64,000 bases of DNA, from NCBI RefSeq assembly GCF_900142665.1, contig NZ_FRBR01000001.1, positions 372,001-436,000 of the forward strand. The letters are read 5' to 3'. Below are positions 18,011-26,758 of this stretch, piece after piece. Source of the DNA: Roseovarius pacificus. GTDB lineage: Bacteria; Pseudomonadota; Alphaproteobacteria; Rhodobacterales; Rhodobacteraceae. Position 1 is the first letter of the stretch; each line of letters opens with the position of its first letter. Both the position numbers and the translations under genes were made by a program. Under the pieces are notes generated by a model, which was given only the letters and a program-made list of their open reading frames with translations, was not told the DNA's origin and searched no databases.

Positions 18011-18236
18011 GAAAATCCGGGGCCCACACGCCCAAGAGCAACGGCAGGTTCGCCTTGGGGCTCGCGCGCGAACCGGATTGCAGACGATCCGGGGATGGAT
18101 CTGACGAGTGTTGCCTGGATCGGCTTCGGGCGATCTGACATGCCGCGGTGGCATAAATCCGGTTCCGGCTTGGCGGAATACTCCAGACACGGATCAGGGG
18201 CTTTGCCCCCGGCGCATAACCGGGTAATCCGGTCCC

Positions 18237-18674
18237 ATGCTCAAATACGCCAACCTCGCCCTGCTTGTCCTCTTTCCCATCGCGTGGTTCGCGCCGCTGA
18301 TCCGGGCGGGGCTGAACCTGCCGCTGTTCGGCCTCAGCGAGATCAGCGTCGTCTCGGGGCTGCAAAGCCTCTGGAAAAGCGACGTGGTGCTGGCGCTGAT
18401 CGTCACCGTCTTCGCCCTCTTCGCGCCCTATCTGAAAACCATCGGCCTTGCGCTGATCCATTTCGGCCTGCTGCGCCGCAAGGTGCTCCCGGCGCTGCAA
18501 ATCCTCGGCAAGCTGGCAATGGCCGACATCTTCCTGATCGCGCTCTATATCACGATCTCCAAGGGCATCGGGCTGGGCCGGATCGAGGTGGCCTGGGGCC
18601 TTTACCTGTTCACCGGCTGCATCCTGGCCTCCATCGCCATCGGCCAGTTGACCGGACGGCGACGCGCAGGGTAA
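18237..18674 (+). CDS. PqiA-family membrane protein
   Basis: A 145-residue protein with four hydrophobic helices (about 5-22, 48-64, 92-110 and 118-135). It resembles one half of paraquat-inducible protein A; the block LGKLAMADIFLIALYI near 90-105 is the PqiA motif. Full PqiA has two such domains and zinc-finger cysteines; both extra parts are missing here, so this is a single-domain form. PqiA-type proteins work with MCE proteins in envelope lipid transport, which fits its place after mlaEF. The 226-base gap upstream shows no gene, only a small GGGGC/GCCCC hairpin near 18195. Confidence 0.75.
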   Translation: MLKYANLALLVLFPIAWFAPLIRAGLNLPLFGLSEISVVSGLQSLWKSDVVLALIVTVFALFAPYLKTIGLALIHFGLLRRKVLPALQILGKLAMADIFLIALYITISKGIGLGRIEVAWGLYLFTGCILASIAIGQLTGRRRAG

Positions 18675-18687
18675 GCGCCGCCACCGT

Positions 18688-19296
18688 TCAGTTGCGGTCG
18701 CGCTGCACCCATTTCCAACCGGTCAGCATCGGGCGCACCAGATCTTCGCGCTTCCAGACGCGGTAGAGGGCGATCGCCGCCAGGTGCAGTCCGACAAGAA
18801 TCAGGATCAGCGTGGCTCCGGTATGGTGCCAGCCGACGGCCGCCTTGCGCGTCGACGCATCGACGTAGGAGGCCAGCGGCCCCACGTTGATGTAATCGTC
18901 CGGATCGGCCACCAGGCCGCTGCCCACCTGCCAGACCAGCACCGCCAGCATGGCGATGACCGACCAGCCCCCCAGAGGATTGTGCCCCGGCCAATAGCTG
19001 GGCCTGCGCAGGTGCAGGCGGGCGGCATAATCCGCGAACCGGCGCGGACCGGCAACGAAATGCGAAAACCGCGCGGGCTCCGGCCCGACAATGCCCCAGA
19101 CCAGCCGAAAGGCCAGAAGGCCGATCACCACATAGCCCGACCAGAAGTGCAGCCACATGTTGGCGGGGCCGAACTCTCCGGTGATCCACGAAACCACGAC
19201 GCAGAAGGCCAAAAGCCAGTGGAACCCGCGCAACAGCGGATCCCACAGCTTGACCCGTTCCACCCCGTCACGATCGGGCGAGGACGCGGGTATCAT
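18688..19296 (-). CDS. Cytochrome b561-family protein
   Basis: A 202-residue four-helix di-haem cytochrome b of the b561/Ni-hydrogenase b type. Likely haem ligands are His in RGFHWLLAF, in MWLHFWSGY, and in GWHHTGATL and VGLHLAAI. It sits in the inner membrane and passes electrons between quinone and a periplasmic partner. The start at 19294-19296 overlaps the stop of the upstream cytochrome c' gene by 4 bases (ATGA), so the two are translated together and probably interact; such pairs are common in Rhodobacteraceae. Confidence 0.9.
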   Translation of the reverse strand: MIPASSPDRDGVERVKLWDPLLRGFHWLLAFCVVVSWITGEFGPANMWLHFWSGYVVIGLLAFRLVWGIVGPEPARFSHFVAGPRRFADYAARLHLRRPSYWPGHNPLGGWSVIAMLAVLVWQVGSGLVADPDDYINVGPLASYVDASTRKAAVGWHHTGATLILILVGLHLAAIALYRVWKREDLVRPMLTGWKWVQRDRN

Positions 19297-19748
19297 TTCT
19301 TGCGGTAATTGTCGTGGCAGGCCTTGCAGGTGCCGCCCAGTGCCTGGACGACCGGGCCGACATTGTCCTGCCCGCCGCGCACCGCATCGCCCGCGCCCGC
19401 AGCCGCCTCGGCGAGGTCGGCGTGCTTGGCCACCACGCCGTCCAGCTCGCTCCATATCTTCGGCAGCGCCTCGCTCTCTTCCAGGTCGTCCGAGGACGTG
19501 CCTTGCGGGAAATGGAAACCGAGGTTGTAGCGCGACAGCGTCTCGATGTTCGACGCGTGCATCGCGGCACGATCCTCGTCATAGGGGATATCGCCTTTGG
19601 CCATGCCGGCAAGCACCCCCATGTTGGCGCCGAGCATCTTGAAATAGCCCTGACGGGCCTCCATCGCGGATACTTCGGGGCTGTCGTCCTGGGCCATAGC
19701 GGGAAGGGAAAACGCCGCAGCAACGGCGGAGAACATGAGAAAACGCAT
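19293..19748 (-). CDS. Cytochrome c' family protein, periplasmic
   Basis: A 151-residue precursor. A signal peptide (MRFLMFSAVAAAFSLPAMA, cleaved after AMA) is followed by a four-helix bundle of cytochrome c'/c-556 type with the single haem site CKACH at the C-terminus, as the family requires. The start at 19746-19748 was chosen over the Met 15 bases upstream because GAGG lies 6 bases before it. It may carry electrons to or from the co-transcribed b561, or bind NO/CO; the sequence does not separate these. Confidence 0.9.
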   Translation of the reverse strand: MRFLMFSAVAAAFSLPAMAQDDSPEVSAMEARQGYFKMLGANMGVLAGMAKGDIPYDEDRAAMHASNIETLSRYNLGFHFPQGTSSDDLEESEALPKIWSELDGVVAKHADLAEAAAGAGDAVRGGQDNVGPVVQALGGTCKACHDNYRKK

Positions 19749-19901
19749 GGTAAACCTCATCAATCACGAAAACGTACGCAACGCTTGCACATCCGCCGAA
19801 CATATGCAAATCGGACAATTTGTCCCGGGTCCGGCCCCTTACCGCGCAGCGGGTTGCGTTTAGCCTTTGACGCCCCCCCGAGGCTGGGGCATCAAGGCGG
19901 C

Positions 19902-21266
19902 ATGGCGAAACTCAATACCTTCACCTGCTCGGCCTGCGGAGCCTCGTTCTCGAAATGGTCGGGGCGTTGCGACGCCTGTGGCGAGTGGAACACCATCATC
20001 GAAGAAGCGCCGCTGTCCGCCGGTCCCGCCTCGAAATCGCTGGGCGCCAAGCGCGGCACGCCGATCACCCTGACCGATCTCTCGGCCAGCGAAACCCCGC
20101 CACCGCGCACCGCCTCGGGGATGGACGAACTCGACAGGGTGCTGGGCGGCGGGCTGGTTCCGGCCAGCGCGATCCTCGTGGGCGGCGATCCGGGCATCGG
20201 CAAATCCACCCTTCTGCTGCAAGCCGCCGCGCGTTTCGCACAGGCGGGGCTGAAAACCTTCTACGTGTCCGGCGAGGAAGCCAGCGCACAGGTGCGGATG
20301 CGCGCGCAGCGTCTCGGGCTGGCCGATGCGCCGGTGAAACTGGCCACCGCCACCAGCCTGCGCGACATCCTGACCACGCTGGAAAGCGAAGCCCCCGATC
20401 TGGTGATCATCGATTCGATTCAGACGGTCTGGGCCGATAACGTCGACAGCGTGCCGGGCAGCGTCAGCCAGGTGCGCGCCGCCGCGCACGAGTTGACCAC
20501 CTTCGCCAAGCGCAAGGGTGCCTCCGTCGTCATGGTCGGCCATGTCACCAAGGAGGGGCAGATCGCCGGGCCACGCGTGGTGGAACACATGGTCGATACC
20601 GTTCTCTATTTCGAGGGCGAGCGCGGCCACCAGTTTCGCATCCTGCGCAGCGTCAAGAACCGCTTCGGCCCCGCCGACGAAATCGGCGTGTTCGAAATGA
20701 CGGGCGGCGGTCTGGCCGAGGTCGCCAACCCGTCCGAGTTGTTCCTGTCGGGGCGCGGCACCCCCGCCCCCGGATCGGTCGTTTTCGCAGGCATCGAAGG
20801 CACGCGCCCGGTGCTGGTGGAAATGCAGGCGCTGGTCGCCCCCACACCACACAGCCAGCCGCGCCGCGCCGTGGTGGGCTGGGACGGCGCGCGCCTGGCG
20901 ATGATCCTCGCCGTGCTCGAGGCGCGCTGCGGCATCCCCTTTGCCGGGCTCGACGTGTATCTCAACGTCGCGGGCGGCATCAAGATTTCCGAACCGGCCG
21001 CCGATCTGGCCGTCGCCGCCGCGCTGCTGAGCGCGCGCGAGGATACCAGCCTGCCGACGGAAACCGTGGTTTTCGGCGAAATAAGCCTGTCCGGCGCCCT
21101 GCGTCCGGTCGGCCAGACCGAAAACAGGTTGAAAGAAGCGCGAAAACTTGGTTTCACATCAGCAATTGTGCCATCGGGCGGCAAACCCGGCGGCGACGGT
21201 GGGCTGGCACTCACCCGCATGGGCGATCTGACCGCCTTTGTCGGGGACGTGTTCGGCGCAGGATAA
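19902..21266 (+). CDS. radA: DNA repair protein RadA
   Basis: A 454-residue RadA/Sms protein, a RecA-related helicase that extends recombination intermediates. It has an N-terminal zinc finger (C9, C12, C23, C26), Walker A GGDPGIGKST at 93-102, the diagnostic KNRFGP motif near residue 250, and a C-terminal Lon-protease-like domain (PRRAVVGWDGARLAMILAV onward). The start ATG 19902 gives the usual MAKLNTFTCSACG opening. It diverges from the cytochrome c' gene across a 153-base gap and is followed by cvpA after 21 bases. Confidence 0.96.
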   Translation: MAKLNTFTCSACGASFSKWSGRCDACGEWNTIIEEAPLSAGPASKSLGAKRGTPITLTDLSASETPPPRTASGMDELDRVLGGGLVPASAILVGGDPGIGKSTLLLQAAARFAQAGLKTFYVSGEEASAQVRMRAQRLGLADAPVKLATATSLRDILTTLESEAPDLVIIDSIQTVWADNVDSVPGSVSQVRAAAHELTTFAKRKGASVVMVGHVTKEGQIAGPRVVEHMVDTVLYFEGERGHQFRILRSVKNRFGPADEIGVFEMTGGGLAEVANPSELFLSGRGTPAPGSVVFAGIEGTRPVLVEMQALVAPTPHSQPRRAVVGWDGARLAMILAVLEARCGIPFAGLDVYLNVAGGIKISEPAADLAVAAALLSAREDTSLPTETVVFGEISLSGALRPVGQTENRLKEARKLGFTSAIVPSGGKPGGDGGLALTRMGDLTAFVGDVFGAG

Positions 21267-21287
21267 AAGCCGCAAGGGACAGGACAT

Positions 21288-21899
21288 ATGGAAGGTTTCA
21301 CCATCATCGACGGCGTCGTGGCGCTGGTAATCGTCTTGTCGGCGCTGCTGGCCTATTCGCGGGGTCTCGTGCGCGAGGCGCTGGCCATCGCGGGCTGGAT
21401 CGTGGCCGGTATCCTGGCCTTCATCTTCGCCCCGCAGGCCGAACCGCTGATCAAGGAAGTGCCCGTCGTCGGGGATTTCATCGCCGACAGTTGCGAATTG
21501 TCGATGATCGGGGCCTTTGCGGCCGTGTTCGCCGTGGCGCTGATCGCCGCCTCGCTGATCACGCCGCTGTTTTCCTCGCTGGTGCAACGCTCGGCGCTCG
21601 GCGGGCTGGATCAGGGGCTCGGCTTCCTGTTCGGCGTGGCGCGCGGCGTGCTGCTGGTGGCCATCGCCTATTTCGTCTATGAAACCGTCGTGACCAGCCA
21701 GAGCATCGCCGCCATCGACGACAGCCGCTCGGCTCGCGTGTTCAGCCGCATGACCGAAAAGGTGCAGGACGGCAACCCGCAACAGGCGCTCGGCTGGATC
21801 ACCCTGCAATACGAAGAACTGGTCAGCGCCTGCGACGCCCCCGCCGATGCCGCCGATCCCGCTGCAACACCCGAAACGACCACGACCGACGGCAACTGA
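21288..21899 (+). CDS. cvpA: CvpA-family membrane protein
   Basis: A 203-residue inner-membrane protein of the colicin V production (CvpA) family with four hydrophobic segments (about 8-24, 28-46, 66-86 and 106-124) and a long polar tail. The opening FTIIDGVVALVIVLSALLAYSRGLVREAL and GFLFGVARGVLLVAI are family-like (quoted in part: IIDGVVALVIVLSALLAYSR). It lies two genes before purF; cvpA and purF are linked in many proteobacteria. The tail (about 165-203) is rich in Ala, Asp and Thr and probably disordered. Its exact role in envelope homeostasis is unclear. Confidence 0.9.
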   Translation: MEGFTIIDGVVALVIVLSALLAYSRGLVREALAIAGWIVAGILAFIFAPQAEPLIKEVPVVGDFIADSCELSMIGAFAAVFAVALIAASLITPLFSSLVQRSALGGLDQGLGFLFGVARGVLLVAIAYFVYETVVTSQSIAAIDDSRSARVFSRMTEKVQDGNPQQALGWITLQYEELVSACDAPADAADPAATPETTTTDGN

Positions 21900-21934
21900 C
21901 CGGCCCGCCCCCGGCCCGCGATGAAGGACGCGCC

Positions 21935-22381
21935 ATGATCAACACGCCCTTTCCGGCCTTCTTCCTCATCATCGTCGCCGGGGCGGCCATCGCCCTGCAA
22001 TCGCCCCTCAACGCCGCGCTCGGCCGCCATATCGGCAGCAGCCTCGGCGCGGCCACGATCTCGTTCGGGGTGGGCTTTGCCCTGCTTCTGGCGATCACGC
22101 TGGCCTCTGGCGACGGCGGGCGGCTGCTCGACGCGGCCCATGCCCCGCGCCTTCTTCTGACCGGCGGTCTTCTGGGCGCGTTCCTCGTCTGGGCCACGCT
22201 GGCCAGCGTGTCGGTCCTTGGCGTGCTGACCATGAGTTCGGTGCTGATCCTCGGGCAGATCGTCGCGGCGCTCGCCATCGACCATATGGGCCTCTTCGGA
22301 CTGGTCGCGCGCGAGGTCTCCCTGACCCGGCTCATGGCCGCCGGTCTGGTCGCGGCGGGCGTGGTCCTGTCGCGCTACTAG
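21935..22381 (+). CDS. DMT-superfamily YdcZ/DUF606-type membrane protein
   Basis: A 148-residue protein with four to five transmembrane helices (about 7-25, 37-57, 72-90, 95-113 and 128-145). The opening FPAFFLIIVAGAAIALQSPL followed by NAALGRHIGSS and the later MSSVLILGQIVAAL are typical of the small YdcZ (DUF606) proteins, which act as pairs or dimers in the drug/metabolite transporter superfamily. The substrate is unknown. It lies 35 bases after cvpA and 134 bases before purF on the same strand. Confidence 0.8.
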   Translation: MINTPFPAFFLIIVAGAAIALQSPLNAALGRHIGSSLGAATISFGVGFALLLAITLASGDGGRLLDAAHAPRLLLTGGLLGAFLVWATLASVSVLGVLTMSSVLILGQIVAALAIDHMGLFGLVAREVSLTRLMAAGLVAAGVVLSRY

Positions 22382-22515
22382 GATCGCCCGGAAAACATGC
22401 GCCGTCAGCCCCGTGTCTGGCCGTGACTGACATTCGTGTGATAGTTTCGTGACATACCCGCCCTCAGCCACTAAGTAGGGCACGAAAGAGACAGACCGGG
22501 ATTCGGAGACGCCCC

Positions 22516-23982
22516 TTGTCCAAACACATGCCCCCTGCCCATCCGTTCGACGACGACAAGTTGAAAGAAGAATGCGGCATCTTCGGCGTGATCGGCCTGA
22601 CCGACGCGGCGAATTTCGTGGCCCTCGGGCTGCACGCCCTGCAACATCGCGGACAAGAGGCGGGCGGCATCGTCTGCCACGATCCCGAGCAGGGCTTCAA
22701 CAGCGCCCGCCGCTTCGGCTATGTGCGCGACAACTTCACCAAGCAATCGCTGATGGAAACCCTGCCCGGCCCACTGGCCATCGGGCATGTGCGCTATTCC
22801 ACCGCCGGCTCCAAGGGGCCGACGCAAATCCGCGACGTGCAGCCGTTCTTCGGCGAATTCGCCATGGGCGGCGCGGCGATCGCCCATAACGGCAACATCA
22901 CCAATGCCGACGCCCTGCGCCGCGAACTGATCGAGCGCGGCTCGATCTTCCAGTCCAGTTCGGACAGCGAATGCATCATCCACCTGATGGCCCGCTCGCT
23001 GCAACGCAATATCCCCGAACGGATGGAAGACGCGCTGCGCCGGGTCGAAGGCGCGTTTTCCGTCGTCGCCATGACCCGCACCAAGCTGATCGGCGTGCGC
23101 GATCCGCTCGGCGTGCGGCCCCTGGTTCTGGGGCAGGTCGGCGACGGCTGGGTGCTCAGCTCGGAAACCTGCGCGCTCGACATCATCGGCGCCAAGTTCG
23201 TGCGCGAGGTGGAGCCCGGCGAAATGGTCGTGATCTCGGACAACGGCGTCGAAAGCCACTTCCCCTTCCGCCCGCAATCGCCGCGCTTCTGCATCTTCGA
23301 ACACGTCTATTTCTCGCGCCCCGATTCGATCATCGGCGGCCGCTCGGTCTATGAAACCCGCCGCCAGATCGGCGTGGAACTGGCGCGCGAAGCCCCGGTC
23401 GATGCCGATCTCGTCTGCCCCGTTCCCGACAGCGGCACGCCCGCGGCCATCGGCTTCAGCCAGGAATCGGGCATTCCCTACGCCATGGGGATCATCCGCA
23501 ACCAGTACATGGGCCGCACCTTCATCGAACCCACCGAGCAGATCCGCAACATGGGCGTGCGCCTCAAGCTGAACGTCAACCGCGCCCTGATCCAGGGCAA
23601 GCGCGTGATCCTCGTTGATGACAGCGTGGTGCGCGGCACCACCAGCCGCAAGATCAAGGAAATGATCCTCGATGCCGGCGCGAAAGAGGTGCATTTCCGC
23701 ATCGCCAGCCCGCCCACCGCGTGGCCCTGCTTCTATGGCGTGGACACGCCGCAGCGGGAAAAACTGCTCGCCGCCACCATGAGCGAAGAGGAAATGCGCG
23801 ACCATCTGGCCGTCGACAGCCTCAAGTTCATCTCGCTCGACGGGCTTTACCGCGCCGTGGGCGAATCATCCGGGCGCAACGCCAAATGCCCGCAATATTG
23901 CGATGCGTGTTTCTCGGGCGAATACCCGGTGGCCCCCTCGGACATGATCGAAAAGGGCTTCGAGGTGAAGGCGGCGGAATAA
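22516..23982 (+). CDS. purF: Amidophosphoribosyltransferase
   Basis: A 488-residue enzyme of the first committed purine step, making phosphoribosylamine from PRPP and glutamine. The N-terminal Ntn glutaminase has the nucleophile Cys20 (EECGIFGVIG) after a short propeptide; the PRPP loop is VILVDDSVVRGTTS at about 365-378; C-terminal cysteines in KCPQYCDACFSG fit the Fe-S form of the enzyme. The TTG at 22516 is favoured as start because GGAG lies 7 bases upstream; the ATG at 22528 would be 19 bases from it. The leader has a repeated TTTCGTG-like motif but no clear PurR site. Confidence 0.95.
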   Translation: MSKHMPPAHPFDDDKLKEECGIFGVIGLTDAANFVALGLHALQHRGQEAGGIVCHDPEQGFNSARRFGYVRDNFTKQSLMETLPGPLAIGHVRYSTAGSKGPTQIRDVQPFFGEFAMGGAAIAHNGNITNADALRRELIERGSIFQSSSDSECIIHLMARSLQRNIPERMEDALRRVEGAFSVVAMTRTKLIGVRDPLGVRPLVLGQVGDGWVLSSETCALDIIGAKFVREVEPGEMVVISDNGVESHFPFRPQSPRFCIFEHVYFSRPDSIIGGRSVYETRRQIGVELAREAPVDADLVCPVPDSGTPAAIGFSQESGIPYAMGIIRNQYMGRTFIEPTEQIRNMGVRLKLNVNRALIQGKRVILVDDSVVRGTTSRKIKEMILDAGAKEVHFRIASPPTAWPCFYGVDTPQREKLLAATMSEEEMRDHLAVDSLKFISLDGLYRAVGESSGRNAKCPQYCDACFSGEYPVAPSDMIEKGFEVKAAE

Positions 23983-24163
23983 CACCGCCTCACCTGCCCC
24001 GCTCCCTCTCTCCACCAGACCGGATAAGCGGTTTGCCGCCCCGTGCCGCATGGCGGTGCAGCGGCTTGCCGCCGACGCCCTGTTCCCCCTGTTTTACCTG
24101 CCCGCCACAGGGTCTATAGGCCTTACTCCGATAGTCACCATGCGATACAGGCAGTACCGACAC

Positions 24164-24430
24164 ATGGCACAAACCACCGCCAGCACCCCCAGGATTCAAT
24201 CCGCCGCCACGCAGGAAAACGTCCTGCCCCGCCGACAGGTCGCGCTTCTGGGAACCTTCATGAAACCGAACGGCGCCGAGGCGCTGATTCTCGACAGCCG
24301 TGGGCGTCTGCACACCGTCACGCCCGGCGACAGGATCGGGCGCGCCACCATCATCGCCATCGAAACCGGCGCGCTGCACCTGGCCGAAGGCGGGCGCGCC
24401 CGTGTCCTGCACATGCCCGGCGAGGGCTAA
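24164..24430 (+). CDS. Small PilP/GspC-like protein of unknown function
   Basis: An 88-residue protein. After a polar N-terminus it has a compact beta-rich part, ALILDSRGRLHTVTPGDRIG followed by a strand ending ALHLAEGGRARVLHMPG, that resembles the homology region of PilP and GspC. No signal peptide or membrane helix is seen with this start; the alternative ATG at 24140 adds eight basic residues. A related small gene is often found after purF in Rhodobacteraceae, and some are labelled pilus assembly protein PilP. No pilus gene is near, so the role is open. Confidence 0.65.
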   Translation: MAQTTASTPRIQSAATQENVLPRRQVALLGTFMKPNGAEALILDSRGRLHTVTPGDRIGRATIIAIETGALHLAEGGRARVLHMPGEG

Positions 24431-24503
24431 GGCGTCATCCCGACGGGTATCCCCGGCTCTGGCCCGGACGGCAAGGCCGGGCCGCGCCCGTCCCCTGCAC
24501 ATG

Positions 24504-24529
24504 AAAACGCCGCCCCGCACGGGACGGCG
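24504..24529 (-). terminator. Intrinsic terminator of bioY
   Basis: On the minus strand CGCCGTCCC (complement of 24521-24529) pairs with GGGGCGGCG (complement of 24508-24516), with one G-T(U) pair and a GTGC loop, and is followed by TTTT (complement of 24504-24507). It begins 23 bases after the bioY stop. Confidence 0.75.
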
Positions 24530-24552
24530 CATTGCCTCACCGACCGACAGGC

Positions 24553-25125
24553 TCAGCCCTTCGCGCGATATGCCTCGACAGCCTTCCAGCCGCCCCGGAC
24601 AACCATCGCGGCAATGGCCGACTTGACCACCATCCCCAGGAGGAACGGCAGCATGCCCGCCTGAACGGCCGTCTCGAACCCGATAAAGGTGCTCAGCCAC
24701 GCAACACCCGGCACGAACACCAGAAGCGTCACGACCGCCCCAACCACCGTGGTGCCGACCAGACCGCGCGCAAGCCCTTTCTCGGCGGCCAGCCCGGCCA
24801 GATACGCCATCGGCACGAACCCGAACAGGAACCCCGCCGTCGGCCCCACCAGCGATGCGCCATTGCCGCCACCGGCAAACACCGGCAGCCCCATCGCGCC
24901 CTCGGCCAGATAGGCCAGCAACGTCAACGCCCCCAACCGCGCGCCATAGGTCAGCCCGACAATCAGGATCGCCAGCGTTTGCAAGGTCATCGGCACCGGG
25001 TACATCGGCACGCTGACCTGCGCGGCCAGCGCCACGAAAAGCGACCCGCCGAGAATCAGACCGACGGTATTGAGCAGGGTTTGCCGGCCGAGCACGGCCT
25101 TGCTGAGAACTCTGTCCTGCGACAT
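24553..25125 (-). CDS. bioY: Biotin transporter BioY
   Basis: A 190-residue S component of the ECF biotin transporter, with six hydrophobic helices. Family marks are VPMYPVPMTLQTLAILIVG at about 40-58, GPTAGFLFGF near 93-102 and GVAWLSTFIG near 144-153. The start 25123-25125 was preferred to a longer frame because GGGGAGA lies 8 bases upstream. BioM and BioN are not adjacent, so it works alone or with shared ECF modules. A TTGACA -35-like hexamer is at the complement of 25189-25194. The gap to the divergent SDR gene (114 bases) holds a TATGTCATA palindrome at 25147-25155, not a BioR box. Confidence 0.94.
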   Translation of the reverse strand: MSQDRVLSKAVLGRQTLLNTVGLILGGSLFVALAAQVSVPMYPVPMTLQTLAILIVGLTYGARLGALTLLAYLAEGAMGLPVFAGGGNGASLVGPTAGFLFGFVPMAYLAGLAAEKGLARGLVGTTVVGAVVTLLVFVPGVAWLSTFIGFETAVQAGMLPFLLGMVVKSAIAAMVVRGGWKAVEAYRAKG

Positions 25126-25239
25126 GGAATTGTGTCTCCCCGTGTTTATGTCATAGATGGGCGCGACATTTTGGATCGCGGCGGCGGTTGTCAATCAAAG
25201 GCACTTGCCATCGCGGCAATCAGGTGAGATTTCCCGAAC

Positions 25240-25893
25240 ATGACCGAAACACCGGAACAAAAGATTGCCCTCGTCACCGGCGCCTCGCGCGGCCTGGGTT
25301 TCGCGCTCGCCGTGGAACTGGCGAAAACCCACCATGTCGTCGCCGTCGCCCGCACCACCGGCGCGCTCGAGGAACTGGATGACCGCATTCAGGCGGCGGG
25401 CGGTCAGGCCACGCTCGCGCCGATGGACATCGCCAATGTCGATGCCATGCGCCAGCTTTGCCGCTCGATCCACGATCGCTGGGGCGCGGTGGCCACATGG
25501 GCGCACACCGCCGTGCACGCCGCGCCGCTCGCGCCGGCCGGGCATATGGACGAAAAGGCATGGGAAAAATCGGTCGAGGTGAACGTCACCGCCACGGGCC
25601 GCCTGATTCCCTTTGTCACGCCGCTTCTGGGCGATACGGGCCGCGCCCTGTTTTTCGAGGACGACCGCGCGGGCCAGAAATTCTTCGGCGCCTATGGCGC
25701 GACCAAGGCGGCCCAGATCGCGCTGGCGCGCAGCTGGCAGGCCGAAACCGCGCGCACCGGCCCGCAGGTGCATGTGCTTGCGCCCCAACCGATGGCCACC
25801 GCCACCCGCGCCCGCTTCTTCCCCGGCGAGGATCGCGCCCCGCTGGCCAGCGCCACCGACGAGGCCCGCCGCCTGTTGGCCACACTTGATTAG
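25240..25893 (+). CDS. SDR-fold protein with altered active site
   Basis: A 217-residue short-chain dehydrogenase/reductase-like protein. The dinucleotide-binding loop TGASRGLG at residues 14-21 is intact, and YGATK near 150-154 gives the catalytic Tyr and Lys. The usual NNAG motif is replaced by AHTAVHA and the segment that should hold the catalytic serine reads LFFEDDRAG. The protein may therefore bind NAD(P) without normal SDR chemistry, or use another residue. It is divergent from bioY and 82 bases ahead of surE. Substrate unknown. Confidence 0.8.
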   Translation: MTETPEQKIALVTGASRGLGFALAVELAKTHHVVAVARTTGALEELDDRIQAAGGQATLAPMDIANVDAMRQLCRSIHDRWGAVATWAHTAVHAAPLAPAGHMDEKAWEKSVEVNVTATGRLIPFVTPLLGDTGRALFFEDDRAGQKFFGAYGATKAAQIALARSWQAETARTGPQVHVLAPQPMATATRARFFPGEDRAPLASATDEARRLLATLD

Positions 25894-25975
25894 GCGCGTG
25901 CCCCAAACGCTTGCCGCATCTGCCTTGCCCGGATAGACAGGCAGACGAAGCAGGCAAAACAAGGGGTACGGGGCA

Positions 25976-26758
25976 TTGCGCATTCTCATCACCAATGACG
26001 ACGGGATCAACGCCCCCGGACTGAAGGTTCTCGAAGAAATCGCCACCGGCCTCGCCGGCCCCGAGGGCGAGGTCTGGGTCGTCGCGCCCGCTTTCGAACA
26101 ATCCGGCGTGGCCCACTGCATTTCCTACACCCGCCCGATGATGGTCAGCCAGATGGGCGAACGCCGCTTCGCCGCCGAAGGCAGCCCCGCCGACTGCGTG
26201 CTGGCCGCGATCCATGACGTGATGGCCGATGCCCGCCCCGATCTGGTGCTCTCGGGCGTGAACCGGGGCAACAACTCGGCCGAGAACGCGCTCTATTCCG
26301 GCACCCTGGGCGGCGCGATGGAGGCCGCCCTGCAAGGCTGCCGCGCCGTGGCGCTCAGCCAGTATTACGGCCCCGCCGTCAGGGACACCCCCGACCCGTT
26401 CGAAGCCGCCCGCCTGCACGGCCTGCCCACCCTGCGCAAACTGCTGGAGTCCGGCATCTGGACCGAAGACGATTACGGCATCTTCTACAACATCAACTTC
26501 CCGCCCCTCCCGGCGACCGAGGTCAAGGGCGTCAAGGTCGCGCCGCAGGGCTTCCGCCGCGACATGGGCTTCGGGGTGCAACCCGTCCACTCGCCCTCGG
26601 GGCGGCGCTTCCTGTGGGTGACCGGCGCACCGCAACAGCAACCCACCTCACCGGGCACGGATGCCGACATGAACCTCAAGGGCTATATCTCGGTCACGCC
26701 GATGCGCGCCGACCTGACGGCCCATGACGCGCTGGAGGCGCTCAAGGCGATAGAATGA
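25976..26758 (+). CDS. surE: 5'-nucleotidase SurE
   Basis: A 260-residue stationary-phase survival protein, a metal-dependent nucleoside monophosphate phosphatase. The metal-binding N7-D8-D9 is in [10 protein letters not shown] and the other active-site loop is SGVNRGNN at about 94-101. The frame starts at a TTG (25976-25978) with AAGGGG upstream; no in-frame ATG exists before the motif, so TTG is the likely start. It overlaps pcm by 4 bases (ATGA), and surE-pcm-nlpD follows the order known from gamma-proteobacteria. Confidence 0.95.
   Translation: MRILITNDDGINAPGLKVLEEIATGLAGPEGEVWVVAPAFEQSGVAHCISYTRPMMVSQMGERRFAAEGSPADCVLAAIHDVMADARPDLVLSGVNRGNNSAENALYSGTLGGAMEAALQGCRAVALSQYYGPAVRDTPDPFEAARLHGLPTLRKLLESGIWTEDDYGIFYNINFPPLPATEVKGVKVAPQGFRRDMGFGVQPVHSPSGRRFLWVTGAPQQQPTSPGTDADMNLKGYISVTPMRADLTAHDALEALKAIE

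Noticed and set aside
25147..25155. BioR operator upstream of bioY
   Set aside because: TATGTCATA is a palindrome, but the BioR consensus is TTATMKATAA; the centre and length do not match.
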